A stretch of 30,114 nucleotides of DNA from Betaproteobacteria bacterium UBA7395 (GCA_002470165.1 DKNF01000113.1:1-30114); one strand, 5' to 3'. Numbered from the stretch's first letter, positions 15,613-26,908 are shown. A program made the numbers and translations. The notes: generated from the letters alone by a model not told the origin.

Positions 15613-17616
15613 ATGAGCATCAGCATCCCTCCCAAATTCAATCCCCTGACCGGCGCCATCCGCGCCCTGGCCATGGATGCCGTGCAACAGGCCAACTCCG
15701 GTCACCCGGGCGCCCCGATGGGCATGGCCGAAATCGCCGAGGTGCTGTGGCGTCGCCACCTGCGCCACAATCCGGCGAATCCGGCGTGGCCCGACCGCGA
15801 CCGCTTCGTGCTGTCGAACGGCCACGGTTCGATGCTGATCTACGCGCTGCTGCACCTGACCGGCTACGACGTCAGCATTGACGACCTGAAGAACTTCCGC
15901 CAGCTGCACGCCAAAACGCCGGGCCATCCGGAATACGGCTACACGCCGGGCGTCGAGACGACCACCGGGCCGCTCGGCCAGGGCATCACCAACGCCGTCG
16001 GCTTCGCGCTGGCCGAGAAGGTGCTGGCCGCCGAGTTCAATCGCCCCGGCCACGACATCGTCAATCACCACACCTACACCTTCCTTGGCGACGGCTGCCT
16101 GATGGAAGGCGTCTCCCACGAGGCCTGCTCGCTCGCCGGCACGCTCGGCCTGGGCAAGCTGATCGCCTTCTGGGACGATAACGGCATCTCGATCGACGGC
16201 CACGTCGAAGGCTGGTTCACCGACGACACCCCGAAGCGCTTCGAAGCCTACGGCTGGCACGTCGTCGCCAATGTCGACGGCCACGACCCGGAAGCCATCG
16301 AACGCGCCCTGCTCGCCGCCAAGGCGGTGACCGACAAGCCCAGCCTGATCTGCTGCCGCACCGTGATCGGCGCCGGCTCGCCGAACAAGCAGGGCAGCCA
16401 CGACTGCCACGGCGCACCGCTGGGCAAGGACGAAATCGCCGCAGCCCGCGCCTACATCGGCTGGAACCATCCGCCGTTCGAAATCCCGGGCGACGTGTAC
16501 GCCGCCTGGAACGGCAAGGTCCGCGGTGCCGCCTTCGAGGAAAACTGGCAACGCCGTTTCGCCAAATACCAGGCCGAATTCCCCGAACTGGCCGCCGAAT
16601 TCGAGCGTCGCGTGCTCAAGGGCGAACTGCCGGCCACCTGGGAAGCGACCAAGGCCGCCTACCTGCAGGCCTGCCGCGACAAGGCCGAGAACATCGCCAC
16701 CCGCAAGGCCTCGCAGAACGCCATCGCCGCGCTGGTCCCGGCGATTCCGGAAATCTTCGGCGGCTCGGCAGATCTGGCCGGCTCCAACCTGACCTTCGTC
16801 AAGGGCAGCAAGGGCGTCACCAAGACCGAAGGCGGCAACTACTGCTACTACGGCGTGCGCGAATTCGGCATGACGGCGATCGCCAACGGCATCGCGCTGC
16901 ACGGCGGCCTGATCCCCTACACCGCCACCTTCCTGGTTTTCTCGGACTACGCCCGCAACGGCATCCGCATGGCGGCGCTGATGAAGCAGCGCCAGATCAT
17001 GGTTTATACCCATGACTCCATCGGTCTCGGCGAGGACGGCCCGACGCACCAGCCGGTCGAGCACATCCCGTCGATGCGCATCATCCCGAACCTGGATGTC
17101 TGGCGCCCGGCCGATGCAACGGAAACCGCCATCGCCTGGATTTCCGCCGTCGACCGCAAGGACGGCCCGAGCCTGCTCGCCCTGTCGCGCCAGAACCTGC
17201 CGACGGTGACGCAGAACGCCGCCGACGCCGACATCGCCAAGGGCGGCTACGTGCTGGCCGAAAACGCCGACGCGCAGATCACCCTGATCGCCACCGGTTC
17301 CGAAGTCAAGCTGGCGCTCGACGCCCAGGCCGCACTGGCCGCCGAAGGCATCGCCGCACGTGTCGTCTCGATGCCCTGCACCAATGTCTTCGACCGCCAG
17401 AGCGACGACTACAAGGCTTCGGTGCTCGGCACCTGCAAGAAGCGCATCGCCATCGAAGCGGCGCACCCGGATTTCTGGCGCAAGTACGTCGGCCTGCACG
17501 GCGCCGTGATCGGCATCGACCGCTTCGGCGAATCGGCGCCGGCCGGCCAGTTGTTCGAAATGCTCGGCTTCACCGTCGGCAATGTCGTCGCCACGGCGAA
17601 AAGCCTGTTGTCCTGA
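15613..17616 (+). CDS. tkt: Transketolase (first copy)
   Basis: Transfers two-carbon ketol units between sugar phosphates in the pentose phosphate and Calvin pathways, with thiamine diphosphate and Mg2+. The 667-residue product is full length. Visible motifs are [12 protein letters not shown] (29-40), [27 protein letters not shown], the thiamine-diphosphate motif [13 protein letters not shown] and [11 protein letters not shown], and the pyrimidine-domain block [12 protein letters not shown] with [14 protein letters not shown]. The Shine-Dalgarno is weak (CCGGAAC). The neighbour gap follows after 35 bases on the same strand, so the two probably form an operon closed by the terminator at 18701. 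A second transketolase is encoded at the right edge of the window. Confidence 0.96.
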   Translation: MSISIPPKFNPLTGAIRALAMDAVQQANSGHPGAPMGMAEIAEVLWRRHLRHNPANPAWPDRDRFVLSNGHGSMLIYALLHLTGYDVSIDDLKNFRQLHAKTPGHPEYGYTPGVETTTGPLGQGITNAVGFALAEKVLAAEFNRPGHDIVNHHTYTFLGDGCLMEGVSHEACSLAGTLGLGKLIAFWDDNGISIDGHVEGWFTDDTPKRFEAYGWHVVANVDGHDPEAIERALLAAKAVTDKPSLICCRTVIGAGSPNKQGSHDCHGAPLGKDEIAAARAYIGWNHPPFEIPGDVYAAWNGKVRGAAFEENWQRRFAKYQAEFPELAAEFERRVLKGELPATWEATKAAYLQACRDKAENIATRKASQNAIAALVPAIPEIFGGSADLAGSNLTFVKGSKGVTKTEGGNYCYYGVREFGMTAIANGIALHGGLIPYTATFLVFSDYARNGIRMAALMKQRQIMVYTHDSIGLGEDGPTHQPVEHIPSMRIIPNLDVWRPADATETAIAWISAVDRKDGPSLLALSRQNLPTVTQNAADADIAKGGYVLAENADAQITLIATGSEVKLALDAQAALAAEGIAARVVSMPCTNVFDRQSDDYKASVLGTCKKRIAIEAAHPDFWRKYVGLHGAVIGIDRFGESAPAGQLFEMLGFTVGNVVATAKSLLS

Positions 17617-17651
17617 TTTCAATACATCCAACGCAGAGAGGAAATAGATCC

Positions 17652-18680
<1,029 letters not shown>

Positions 18681-18700
18681 GGCGCCCCAGCGCAACGAAG

Positions 18701-18728
18701 AACCGCCGGCCAGCCCGGCGGTTTTTTT
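18701..18728 (+). terminator. Intrinsic terminator after gap
   Basis: A 9-bp stem (AACCGCCGG at 18701-18709, CCGGCGGTT at 18715-18723) with a five-base loop leads into a seven-T run. The T run overlaps the stop codon of the convergent gene (TAA at 18729-18727). Confidence 0.93.
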
Positions 18729-19236
18729 ATGCCTTGCCAGCCACCGTGGCCATGCTGTTGGCCATGATCGTCGCCAGCCGTTCGGCGGAGAATTGCACGT
18801 CGGGCACCGCAACGATTTCATTGCCCGGGCGTAGCGGCTGATCCATCGCCGACTGCTCGCCTTCATCCTTGCGCTCAAGCAGGCGCTCACGCACCTTCTG
18901 GGCAATCATGGCCTCGGCGGCCAGGCGTTCGGCCGGCGGCATCGCCGCCAGTTTCTCCTCGGTCAGCCCCATTTCCTTCATTACCGCTTCGCGCAGATGC
19001 ACTTCCAGCGGCTTTTCCAGGAAATCGACGAGTTCCTTGACCAGATTCGCCCTCGCCTCGCGTGCCGCCTCGATGCGTTCGGCCTCGGTCGGCTGGCGCT
19101 TGGCCTCGCCCCTGGCAGCACCTTCCTGCGCCGCCATGGCATCGGCCATCGCGGCCGAAAAATCCCCCGCCGCCCCGGTCGGCGCACTGCCGCCGAGACC
19201 GATTGCCGCCCCCGCATAATCCGTTCCGATTTTCAT
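18727..19236 (-). CDS. Conserved-looking protein of unknown function, 169 residues
   Basis: Not recognised as a named family. It has no signal peptide or membrane span. The first about 50 residues are rich in A and G (MKIGTDYAGAAIGLGGSAPT) and look disordered; residues about 45-125 are strongly charged and helical (ERIEAAREARANLVKELVDF, then MKEMGLTEEKLAAMPPAERL and AQKVRERLLERK), and a short C-terminal part follows. GAGGA sits at a good distance before ATG 19236, and base composition matches neighbours, so it is probably a real gene. It is the only minus-strand gene within the plus-strand glycolytic block, lying between gap and epd. It has no evident link to sugar metabolism. Confidence 0.75.
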   Translation of the reverse strand: MKIGTDYAGAAIGLGGSAPTGAAGDFSAAMADAMAAQEGAARGEAKRQPTEAERIEAAREARANLVKELVDFLEKPLEVHLREAVMKEMGLTEEKLAAMPPAERLAAEAMIAQKVRERLLERKDEGEQSAMDQPLRPGNEIVAVPDVQFSAERLATIMANSMATVAGKA

Positions 19237-19478
19237 ATCGTCCTCGCCTGAAACAAATCGACCAGCGCTTCATGCAAATAGCGTACCCAGCACAGGACCG
19301 CGGCGCTTCGGGCGTTTTTTACACCCACCGGCGCAAACGCTCGGCAGAAATTGCCGGCAAACCGCCAGGCCTCAGCAGAAGTACATGCCGAATTCAGACA
19401 TCCTGACCGTTTAGCAATGTTCAGTCAGTCTGCATCGCTGTAAAATCCCCACTTTCATCCTAGTGCCAATCCCGGCCC

Positions 19479-20540
19479 GTGCCTGCGCCCACTCCCGCGA
19501 CATCCTCGCCATTGCGTCTTGCCATCAACGGCTACGGTCGCATCGGTCGCTGCTTCCTGCGCGCCCTGCACGAAGGCGATGCCCGCCGGCGTTTCGAGGT
19601 CGTTGCCATCAACGAACCGGCCAACCTCGACAGCATCGCCTACCTGACCCGCTACGATTCGACGCACGGGCGCTTCCCCGCCGAAATCGGCCTGGGCGAA
19701 CGCAAACTGTTCGTCGATGGCCAACCGATCGCCGTCAGCCATGCGCGCACGCCGGAAGATGTGGACTGGTCCGAGCACGGCATCGACCTGCTGGTTGAAT
19801 GCTCCGGCGCCTATGGCCGCCGCGATGAACTGAACCGTTTCCTCGCCGCCGGCTGCCCGCGCCTGCTGCTGTCGCACCCCGGCCACAGCGCCGAGGACGT
19901 CGACGCGACCATCGTCGCCGGCATCAACCAGGACGAGCTGAACGGCAGCCAGCGCCTGGTCTCGGCAGCATCCTGCACGACCAATGCCATCGTGCCGGTA
20001 CTCGACCTGCTCGACCGCGAAATCGGCGTCGACCAGGCGCTGCTGACCACGCTGCACTCGGTCATGAACGACCAGCCGCTGATCGACGGTTATCACCACG
20101 ACGACCTGCGCCGCACCCGTTCCGCCATGCAGTCGATCATCCCGGTATCGACCGGTCTGGCACGCGGCGTCGAGCGCCTGCTGCCGCAACTGGCCGGCCG
20201 CGTACACGCCAAGGCGATCCGGGTGCCGACGCTGAATGTCTCGGCGATCGACCTGACCCTGCACACCCGCCAGGCGGTTTCGGCCAAGACCATCAACCGC
20301 CTGCTCGCCGATGCCGCCGCCGGGCCGTTGAGCCGGCGCCTGGCCTGGTCCGATCAGGCGCACGCCTCGATCGACTTCAACCACGACCCGCATTCGGCCA
20401 TCGTCGACGGCAGCCAGACCCGCACCGCCGGTAACCATCTGGTGAATCTCTTCGTCTGGTTCGACAACGAATGGGGATTCGCCAACCGCATGCTCGAAGT
20501 CGCCGACCACTGGTCGCGCCACTGGACCGATCAACAATAA
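19479..20540 (+). CDS. epd: Erythrose-4-phosphate dehydrogenase (GAPDH family)
   Basis: In E. coli, Epd oxidises erythrose 4-phosphate to 4-phosphoerythronate for pyridoxal phosphate synthesis. The 353-residue product has [11 protein letters not shown], catalytic C166 in SAASCTTNA (the usual second cysteine is alanine), [32 protein letters not shown] and [16 protein letters not shown]. The last three blocks are characteristic of Epd rather than ordinary GAPDH. The cofactor loop reads INEPAN. As in E. coli it lies directly before pgk. Start is uncertain: GTG 19479 has no Shine-Dalgarno, and TTG 19512 would begin right before the Rossmann fold; the message could be nearly leaderless if TAAAAT at 19441 is its -10. 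A GAPDH-like activity is also possible. Confidence 0.9.
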   Translation: MPAPTPATSSPLRLAINGYGRIGRCFLRALHEGDARRRFEVVAINEPANLDSIAYLTRYDSTHGRFPAEIGLGERKLFVDGQPIAVSHARTPEDVDWSEHGIDLLVECSGAYGRRDELNRFLAAGCPRLLLSHPGHSAEDVDATIVAGINQDELNGSQRLVSAASCTTNAIVPVLDLLDREIGVDQALLTTLHSVMNDQPLIDGYHHDDLRRTRSAMQSIIPVSTGLARGVERLLPQLAGRVHAKAIRVPTLNVSAIDLTLHTRQAVSAKTINRLLADAAAGPLSRRLAWSDQAHASIDFNHDPHSAIVDGSQTRTAGNHLVNLFVWFDNEWGFANRMLEVADHWSRHWTDQQ

Positions 20541-20562
20541 AACCCACCTTCTGGAGAAGACC

Positions 20563-21747
20563 ATGAACGTCATCAAACTGACCGACCTCGATGTTTCCGG
20601 CAAGCGCGTTTTCATCCGCGCCGACCTCAACGTACCGCAGGACGAAGCCGGGAACATCACCGAGGACACCCGCATCCGTGCCTCGCTGCCATCGATCCGC
20701 TACTGCCTGGAAAAGGGGGCGGCGGTGATGATCACCTCGCACCTCGGCCGCCCGACCGAAGGCGAACTGACGCCCGAAGACAGCCTGATGCCGGTCGCCG
20801 TCCGTCTCGGCCAGATGCTGCACCAGCCGGTGCGCCTGATCGCCGACTGGGTCGACGGCGGATTCGAGGTCAAGCCGGGCGAAGTCGTGCTGCTCGAGAA
20901 CTGCCGCGTCAACAAGGGCGAGAAGAAGAACAACGACGAACTGGCGCAGAAAATGGCCAAGCTCTGCGACATCTACGTCAACGACGCCTTCGGCACCGCA
21001 CACCGCGCCGAAGCGACCACCCACGGCATGGCCAAATACGCACCGGTCGCCTGCGCCGGCGTGCTCATGGGCGCCGAAATCGACGCCCTGTCCAAGGCCC
21101 TGCACGCCCCCAAGCGCCCGCTGGTGGCCATCGTCGGCGGCTCCAAGGTGTCGTCCAAGCTGACCATCCTCAAGTCGCTGGCCGACAAGGTCGACCAACT
21201 GATCGTCGGCGGCGGCATCGCCAACACCTTCCTGCTCGCCTCCGGCAAGCGCATCGGCGAATCGCTGGCCGAGCCGGACCTGGTCAAGGAAGCCCACGCG
21301 ATCATGGACATGATGAAGGAACGCGGTGCCGAAGTGCCGCTGCCGACCGACGTCGTCGTCGCCGACGAAGTCTCGGCCCTGGCCCGTGCCAACAAGATAT
21401 CGATCGACGATGTCGGCGCTCACGACCGCATTCTCGACGTCGGGCCCAAGACCGCCGTCAAGCTCGCCGAGATCATCGCCAATGCCGGCACCATCGTCTG
21501 GAACGGCCCGGTCGGCGTCTTCGAACTGCCGCAGTTCGCCGGCGGCACCAAGATGATGGCCTCGGCCATCGCCCACTCCGAGGCCTTCTCCATCGCCGGC
21601 GGCGGCGATACGCTGGCCGCCATCGCCAAGTTCCACATCGCCGACGACGTCGGCTACATCTCGACCGGCGGCGGTGCCTTCCTCGAATTCCTCGAAGGCA
21701 AGACGCTCCCGGCCATCGCCGTCCTCGAAGAGCGCGCCGCCGGCTGA
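20563..21747 (+). CDS. pgk: Phosphoglycerate kinase
   Basis: Interconverts 1,3-bisphosphoglycerate plus ADP and 3-phosphoglycerate plus ATP in glycolysis, gluconeogenesis and the Calvin cycle. The 394-residue product is full length, with the substrate-binding N-domain motifs [14 protein letters not shown] (18-31), SHLGRPTEG and [13 protein letters not shown], and the nucleotide-binding C-domain motifs [26 protein letters not shown] and [19 protein letters not shown] precedes ATG 20563 and the gap to epd is 22 bases. It is the only pgk in the window, so it must serve both the glycolytic and the presumed Calvin block unless another copy exists elsewhere. Confidence 0.97.
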   Translation: MNVIKLTDLDVSGKRVFIRADLNVPQDEAGNITEDTRIRASLPSIRYCLEKGAAVMITSHLGRPTEGELTPEDSLMPVAVRLGQMLHQPVRLIADWVDGGFEVKPGEVVLLENCRVNKGEKKNNDELAQKMAKLCDIYVNDAFGTAHRAEATTHGMAKYAPVACAGVLMGAEIDALSKALHAPKRPLVAIVGGSKVSSKLTILKSLADKVDQLIVGGGIANTFLLASGKRIGESLAEPDLVKEAHAIMDMMKERGAEVPLPTDVVVADEVSALARANKISIDDVGAHDRILDVGPKTAVKLAEIIANAGTIVWNGPVGVFELPQFAGGTKMMASAIAHSEAFSIAGGGDTLAAIAKFHIADDVGYISTGGGAFLEFLEGKTLPAIAVLEERAAG

Positions 21748-21752
21748 CCGCC

Positions 21753-22859
21753 ATGAGCGACAAGCGCCGCATCCTGATCGTCGATCCGTCACGGGTGGCC
21801 AGGACGGCGCTCGTCAAGCACCTGCGCGATGACTTCGACATCCGCGAGGAAAGCGACGGCGAATCGGCCTGGCAGACGCTGGTCCTTGATGCCTCGATCG
21901 TCGCCGTCGTGTCGGCGATCAGCCTGACCCGGACCAGCGGCTACGAACTGCTCTCCCGGCTGCGCGAAAACCGTTTGCAGCGCCTCAGCGACATGCCGTT
22001 CTTCCTGCTCATTTCCAAGGATGAAACAGCCCCCAACCGCGACCAGGCCAAGGATCGCGGCGTCAGCGACTTCATCGTCCGCGGCATGGCCGGCAACGAG
22101 ATTCGTCAGCGCATCGGCCGCCTGGTCAACTGGGATATTTCGTCCAACCTCGGTCTTCCCGACAGCCGCCGCGACGACGCCGACGAACCTTTCCCCGGCC
22201 GCACGCCGATCTGCCGCAAACTGTGCGCCGACATTGCCGCGCACGCACCGGAAGAGAACTTCTCCGCCTGCTGCGTCGCCCTCGGCATCGAAAACGAACA
22301 ATGCCTGATCGACCGCTTCGGCACGGAAACCATGGTCGACATCGGCAAACGCATCGCCCGGGTGATCGGCGAAAAAATCGGTCGCCACGACATGATCGGC
22401 CACACCGGCGACTCCAACTACGTGATCGTTTCGCCGGGCACCAGCCAGGCCACCGCCATCGCCTTCGCCCAGCGCGTCTGTCGCGCCTTCAGCGAGCGCA
22501 AGATCACCATCGGCGACCAGCAGACGCGGATCAACCTGAGCGCCGGCATCGCCGCTTCGCCCGCTGATGGCGAACGCTCCGCGGCACAGCTGATCGACCT
22601 GGCGCTGGCACGCCTCGACCTGGCCCGCAAGACACCGGGCAATCCCATCGTCGCCCGTGACCCCGAGCCGGACGATCCCTTCGTCCGCATGCAGGCACTG
22701 CTGCGCCAGGACGACATCGCCCAGCGCCTGGGCCAGGCCGGCCTGGAACTACTCCCGATGATGCACCTGTTCGAACAACAGTTCCGCCTCGGCCTGCCCC
22801 TGGCGGAAATGGAAGCCCATTTCCGGAAACACGCCGGCAACGAAACTCCTTCAGCATAG
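21753..22859 (+). CDS. Degenerate receiver-GGDEF protein inside the glycolytic cluster
   Basis: A 368-residue soluble protein. Residues about 6-125 have a response-regulator receiver fold (RRILIVDPSRVAR) but the phospho-acceptor aspartate is absent (VAVVSAISL near 50-58), and the conserved lysine is arginine (DFIVRG, R110), so it is a pseudo-receiver. Residues about 155-300 look like a GGDEF domain (ending NLSAGIAASPADGE), yet the signature is replaced by TGDSN (219-222 region), so no diguanylate cyclase activity is expected. A C-terminal helical part follows (300-368). It starts five bases after the pgk stop with no clear Shine-Dalgarno, suggesting translational coupling, and precedes pyk by 39 bases. 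A role as a protein- or nucleotide-binding regulator is inference; function unknown. Confidence 0.82.
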   Translation: MSDKRRILIVDPSRVARTALVKHLRDDFDIREESDGESAWQTLVLDASIVAVVSAISLTRTSGYELLSRLRENRLQRLSDMPFFLLISKDETAPNRDQAKDRGVSDFIVRGMAGNEIRQRIGRLVNWDISSNLGLPDSRRDDADEPFPGRTPICRKLCADIAAHAPEENFSACCVALGIENEQCLIDRFGTETMVDIGKRIARVIGEKIGRHDMIGHTGDSNYVIVSPGTSQATAIAFAQRVCRAFSERKITIGDQQTRINLSAGIAASPADGERSAAQLIDLALARLDLARKTPGNPIVARDPEPDDPFVRMQALLRQDDIAQRLGQAGLELLPMMHLFEQQFRLGLPLAEMEAHFRKHAGNETPSA

Positions 22860-22898
22860 CCGGGCCGCCCGGCCAGACAACGACCCAAGAGACAAACC

Positions 22899-24338
22899 AT
22901 GACCCGCCACACCAAGATCGTCGCCACCCTCGGCCCCGCCTCGTCCTCCCCGGAAGTTCTTGAACGCATGGTCGAGGCCGGAATCGACGTCGTCCGCATG
23001 AATTTCTCGCACGGCACCGCCGCCGACCACAAGGCCCGTGCCGAAGGCATCCGCGCTGCCGCCGCCAAGCACGGCCGGATCGTCGGCATCCTCGGCGACC
23101 TGCAGGGCCCGAAAATCCGCGTCGGCAAGTTCGAGAACAACAAGATCACGCTCGCCCAGGGCGACGGCTTCATCCTCGACGCCGCCTGCAAGCTCGGCAC
23201 CCAGGAACGCGTCGGTCTCGACTACAAGGACTTGCCCAAGGACGTGCGTCCCAACGACATCCTGCTGCTCGACGACGGCCGCCTCAAACTGACGGTCGAG
23301 GCCGTGCGCGGCACGGAAATCCATACCCGCGTGCTGGTCGGCGGCGAGTTGTCGAACAACAAGGGTATCAACCGCCAGGGCGGCGGCCTGACCGCGCCGG
23401 CGCTGACCGCCAAGGACATGGAAGACATCCGCACCGCCGCCGAGATCGGTGTCGATTTCGTCGCCGTCTCCTTCCCCAAGAGCGCCGCCGACATGTACAT
23501 GGCCCGCCAGCTGCTGCGCGCCGCCGGCAGCGATGCGGTGCTGATCGCCAAGATCGAACGGGTCGAAGCCGTTGAAAACATGGCCGAGATCCTCGATGCC
23601 TCCGACGGCGTCATGGTCGCCCGCGGCGACCTCGCGGTCGAAGTCGGCGACGCCGCCGTGCCGGCGCTGCAGAAGAAGATGATCCGCATGGCGCGCGACA
23701 AGAACAAGCTGACCATCACCGCGACGCAGATGATGGAATCGATGATCCACTCGCCGGTGCCGACCCGCGCCGAAGTCTCCGACGTGGCCAACGCCGTGCT
23801 CGACGGCACCGACGCCGTCATGCTGTCGGCCGAAACCGCCGCCGGCAAGTACCCGGTCGAAGTCGTCGAATCGATGGCCCGCATCTGCGTCGAGGCCGAA
23901 CGCTCGGCCGAAGTCACGCTCGACCGCGAATTCCTCGACCGCATCTTCACCCGCATCGACCAGTCGATTGCCATGGCCGCGATCTGGACCGCGCACCACC
24001 TCAAGGTCAAGGCCATCGCCGCACTCACCCAGTCCGGCTCGACCGCGCTGTGGATGAGCCGCCTGAACTGCGGCGTGCCGATCTATGCACTGACGCCGGA
24101 CGTTGTTTCGCTGTCGCGCATGGCCCTGTTCCGCGAAGTCCGCCCGCTGCTGATGGCCCAGCAACACACCGAGCGCGAACAGTTGCTGGCCGAAGCCGAG
24201 AGCCTGCTGATCGAGCGCGGTGTGGTCGAGATCGGCGACCTGATCGTGCTCACCATCGGCGAGCCGATCGGCAGCATCGGCGGCACCAATACGCTGAAGA
24301 TCGTCCGCGTCGGCGACCACCTGAACACCCAGCCGTAA
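22899..24338 (+). CDS. pyk: Pyruvate kinase
   Basis: Converts phosphoenolpyruvate and ADP to pyruvate and ATP, the last step of glycolysis. The 479-residue product is full length: N-terminal TKIVATLGPASSSPE, MNFSHG, GDLQGPKIRVG, the B domain, then the active-site region KIERVEAVEN, ARGDLAVEVG and TATQMMESMIHSP, and the regulatory C-domain (about 350-479, ending with GGTNTLKIVRVG). Its size and C-domain suggest the allosteric PykA/PykF type, but effectors cannot be read off. AAGAGA precedes ATG 22899. It follows the pseudo-receiver gene on the same strand and precedes fba by 46 bases. Confidence 0.96.
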   Translation: MTRHTKIVATLGPASSSPEVLERMVEAGIDVVRMNFSHGTAADHKARAEGIRAAAAKHGRIVGILGDLQGPKIRVGKFENNKITLAQGDGFILDAACKLGTQERVGLDYKDLPKDVRPNDILLLDDGRLKLTVEAVRGTEIHTRVLVGGELSNNKGINRQGGGLTAPALTAKDMEDIRTAAEIGVDFVAVSFPKSAADMYMARQLLRAAGSDAVLIAKIERVEAVENMAEILDASDGVMVARGDLAVEVGDAAVPALQKKMIRMARDKNKLTITATQMMESMIHSPVPTRAEVSDVANAVLDGTDAVMLSAETAAGKYPVEVVESMARICVEAERSAEVTLDREFLDRIFTRIDQSIAMAAIWTAHHLKVKAIAALTQSGSTALWMSRLNCGVPIYALTPDVVSLSRMALFREVRPLLMAQQHTEREQLLAEAESLLIERGVVEIGDLIVLTIGEPIGSIGGTNTLKIVRVGDHLNTQP

Positions 24339-24384
24339 TAAAATAGCGGGCTGATCCCGAAACTTAACGAACACAGGAGTTCCC

Positions 24385-25449
24385 ATGCCGCTCGTTTCCC
24401 TGCGCCAACTGCTCGACCACGCCGCCGAGCACGATTACGGCCTGCCCGCCTTCAACGTCAACAACATGGAACAGGTCTGGGCGATCATGGAAGCGGCCAG
24501 CCAGCTCGACGCGCCGGTGATCATGCAAGCCTCGGCCGGCGCCCGCAAATACGCCGGCGAACCCTTCCTGCGCCACCAGATCCTGGCCGCGCTCGAAGCC
24601 TACCCGCACATCCCGGTGGTCATGCACCAGGACCACGGCCAGAGCCCGGCGGTGTGCATGGCCGCGATCAAGTCCGGCTTCTCGTCGGTGATGATGGACG
24701 GCTCGCTGGAAGCCGACGGCAAGACCGTCGCCAGCTACGAATACAACGTCGAAGTCACCCGCAAGGTGACCGAACTGGCGCACAGCATCGGCGTTTCGGT
24801 CGAAGGCGAACTCGGTGTGCTCGGTTCGCTCGAAACGATGAAGGGCGACAAGGAAGACGGCCACGGCGCCGACGGCGTGATGACCCGCGAACAGCTGCTG
24901 ACCGACGTCGAACAGGCCGCCGACTTCGTCCGCCAGACCAACTGCGACGCACTCGCCATCGCCATCGGCACCAGCCACGGCGCCTACAAGTTCACCAAGA
25001 AGCCGACCGGCGACATCCTCGCCATCGACCGCATCGCCGAAATCCACGCGCGCATCCCGAACACCCACCTGGTCATGCACGGCTCCTCCAGCGTACCGCA
25101 GGAACTGCTCGAGGAAATCCGCCAGTTCGGCGGCGACATGAAGGAAACCTACGGCGTGCCGGTCGAGGAAATCGTCAAGGGCATCAAGCACGGCGTGCGC
25201 AAGGTCAACATCGACACCGACATCCGCCTGGCGATGACCGGCGCGGTCCGTCGCTACCTGTTCGAGAACCCGTCCAAGTTCGACCCGCGCGACTACCTCA
25301 AGCCGGCCCGCGAAGCCGCCAAGAAGATCTGCCTTGCCCGCTTCGAAGCCTTCGGCTGCGCCGGCCAGGCAAGCAAGATCAAGCCGCTGTCGCTGGACAA
25401 GATGGCCGAACGCTACGCCAAGGGCGAACTGAACCAGATCGTCAAATAA
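24385..25449 (+). CDS. fba: Fructose-bisphosphate aldolase, class II (first copy)
   Basis: Cleaves or forms fructose 1,6-bisphosphate with a divalent metal, usually zinc. The 354-residue product belongs to the class IIB type: [37 protein letters not shown], the metal/catalytic block [49 protein letters not shown], and [24 protein letters not shown] precedes ATG 24385. It ends the epd-pgk-orf-pyk-fba run, before the hairpin at 25470-25499. A second copy at 26949-27986 shares most of these blocks, so the pair are paralogues kept side by side. Confidence 0.96.
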   Translation: MPLVSLRQLLDHAAEHDYGLPAFNVNNMEQVWAIMEAASQLDAPVIMQASAGARKYAGEPFLRHQILAALEAYPHIPVVMHQDHGQSPAVCMAAIKSGFSSVMMDGSLEADGKTVASYEYNVEVTRKVTELAHSIGVSVEGELGVLGSLETMKGDKEDGHGADGVMTREQLLTDVEQAADFVRQTNCDALAIAIGTSHGAYKFTKKPTGDILAIDRIAEIHARIPNTHLVMHGSSSVPQELLEEIRQFGGDMKETYGVPVEEIVKGIKHGVRKVNIDTDIRLAMTGAVRRYLFENPSKFDPRDYLKPAREAAKKICLARFEAFGCAGQASKIKPLSLDKMAERYAKGELNQIVK

Positions 25450-25469
25450 GCCGGTTTTCACGCTCGTCC

Positions 25470-25504
25470 GCCAACAGCCACCTACGGGTGGCTGTTGGCA
25501 TTTC
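25470..25504. terminator. Hairpin terminator between convergent fba and gph
   Basis: A 13-bp perfect stem (GCCAACAGCCACC at 25470-25482, GGTGGCTGTTGGC at 25487-25499) closes the tetraloop TACG, giving the extra-stable C(UACG)G loop on the plus strand. Only a short ATTTC tail follows, so U-tract support is weak, but the position between converging genes and stem strength favour a terminator. Confidence 0.7.
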
Positions 25505-26165
25505 AGGCGCTGTGCGCCAGTCGCAGCGCCACGCCCAAATCGGCGACCAGCGCGTCGCAATCGGCGGCATTGACCGGCTCGCCCTCGTTGTAGCCGTAGG
25601 GTACGCAGTACACCGCGCAGCCGGCATTGCGGGCGGTTTCGATGTCGTGTTTCGAATCGCCGATGTGCAGGTTGTCGGCGGGCGCGCTGCCGAGTGCGGC
25701 GCAGGCGTGCAGCAGCGGGGCCGGGTGCGGTTTGCGGTGCGGGGTGGTGTCGCCGGAAACGACGGCCTGGAAGTAATGGGCGATGCCGGTGCGTTCGAGC
25801 AGCGGCTCGGTGAAGGCGGCCGGCTTGTTGGTCACCACCGCCAGCGGCAGGCCGGTCGCGTGCCAGGCGGCGAGGCCTTCGCGGACGCCGGGGAAGAATT
25901 CGGTGCGATGACCGTTGACCGCCGCGTAGTGCCGCTGAAAGGCGGCGATGCCACGGGCCATCAGCTCGGCGTCGGGGGCCGAGTCGCGGGTCAGGCAGCG
26001 TTCGACCAGCACGGCCATGCCGCGGCCGACGAAATGACGGATTTCGGTTTCACTGCGCGGCGCCTGGTCGAGGTCGATCAGCATCAGGCGGCAGGCCTCG
26101 GCCAGGTCGCCGACGGTGTCGAGCAGCGTGCCGTCGAGGTCGAAGGTGATGGAACGGAATTTCAT
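25503..26165 (-). CDS. gph: Phosphoglycolate phosphatase (HAD family)
   Basis: Dephosphorylates 2-phosphoglycolate, which in autotrophs is the product of RuBisCO oxygenase activity. The 220-residue product is a HAD hydrolase: motif I DLDGT (9-13), motif II VVTNK (110-114), the lysine region HRKPHP (143-148, K145) and motif IV GDSKHD (169-174). A helical cap domain lies at about 18-90. ATG 26165 overlaps the rpe stop by four bases (ATGA), so the two are translationally coupled. Position at the end of a tkt-gap-fba-rpe run supports the cbbZ-type role over general housekeeping, though the latter is not excluded. Confidence 0.93.
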   Translation of the reverse strand: MKFRSITFDLDGTLLDTVGDLAEACRLMLIDLDQAPRSETEIRHFVGRGMAVLVERCLTRDSAPDAELMARGIAAFQRHYAAVNGHRTEFFPGVREGLAAWHATGLPLAVVTNKPAAFTEPLLERTGIAHYFQAVVSGDTTPHRKPHPAPLLHACAALGSAPADNLHIGDSKHDIETARNAGCAVYCVPYGYNEGEPVNAADCDALVADLGVALRLAHSA

Positions 26166-26866
26166 GGGGACTCCTTGAGCGCCTGACGCAATGTCCGGAT
26201 GATCGTATCGTAACGGTGCGGATCGCTGTCGCGGCCGGCGCCAAAAACCGCCGACCCGGCGACGAAGGCATCGACCCCGGCGGCGGCGATCTCGGCGATG
26301 TTGCCGGGATTGACCCCGCCGTCGATTTCGAGGCGGATGCGCCGGCCCGTCAACTGCTGGTAGGCGTCGATTTTCGCACGCGCGGCGCGCGCCTTGTGCA
26401 GGGTCTGGGCAATGAATTTCTGGCCGCCGAAACCGGGGTTCACACTCATCAGCAGGACCACGTCGAGTTTGTCCATGACGTGATCCATCCAGTCCAGCGG
26501 CGTCGCCGGGTTGAAGACCAGGCCGGCCTGGCAGCCGCCGTCGCGGATCATCGCCAGGCTGCGGTCGACGTGCTCGGAGGCTTCCGGATGAAAGGTGATC
26601 AGGTCGGCCCCGGCACGGATGAAATCGGGAACGATGCGGTCGACCGGCTTGACCATCAGATGCACGTCGATCGGCGCCGTCGTGCATGGCCGGATCGCCT
26701 CGCAGACCAGCGGGCCGATGGTCAGGTTGGGGACGTAATGGTTGTCCATCACGTCGAAGTGGATCCAGTCGGCACCGGCGGCGATGACGTTGCTGACTTC
26801 CTCGCCCAGACGGGCGAAGTTGGCCGAAAGGATGCTCGGGGCAATGATGGCTTCCAGGGGATTCAT
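26162..26866 (-). CDS. rpe: Ribulose-phosphate 3-epimerase
   Basis: Interconverts ribulose 5-phosphate and xylulose 5-phosphate in the pentose phosphate and Calvin pathways. The 234-residue TIM-barrel protein has APSILSAN (9-16), [12 protein letters not shown] (36-47, holding H36 and D38), VHLMV (68-72), [11 protein letters not shown] (141-151) and EIDGGVNP (180-187, catalytic D182), then a phosphate-binding GSAVFG. All catalytic and metal residues expected are present. GAGGAAGAG precedes ATG 26866. A transcription terminator sits just upstream (26882-26908), so it may be transcribed less than the genes before it or have its own promoter. Often called cbbE in Calvin operons. Confidence 0.96.
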   Translation of the reverse strand: MNPLEAIIAPSILSANFARLGEEVSNVIAAGADWIHFDVMDNHYVPNLTIGPLVCEAIRPCTTAPIDVHLMVKPVDRIVPDFIRAGADLITFHPEASEHVDRSLAMIRDGGCQAGLVFNPATPLDWMDHVMDKLDVVLLMSVNPGFGGQKFIAQTLHKARAARAKIDAYQQLTGRRIRLEIDGGVNPGNIAEIAAAGVDAFVAGSAVFGAGRDSDPHRYDTIIRTLRQALKESP

Positions 26867-26881
26867 GGGCTCTTCCTCAGC

Positions 26882-26908
26882 AAAAAAATGGCCCCGGCTG
26901 GCGGGGCC
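26882..26908 (-). terminator. Intrinsic terminator between fba (second copy) and rpe
   Basis: On the minus strand GGCCCCG pairs with CGGGGCC (7 bp, five-base loop; 26908-26890) and runs into CATTTTTTTG. It lies within the cbb-like gene run, where it would end or attenuate transcription before rpe-gph. Confidence 0.82.

Noticed and set aside
15481..17631. A 716-codon minus-strand open frame
   Set aside because: It is antisense to the confident transketolase gene and reads as a G/V/D/A-rich shadow.
19298..19320. A short hairpin with a T run (GCGC-TTCG-GGCG then TTTTTT) as a terminator
   Set aside because: The stem is only three G-C pairs plus G-U pairs and no plus-strand gene ends upstream of it.
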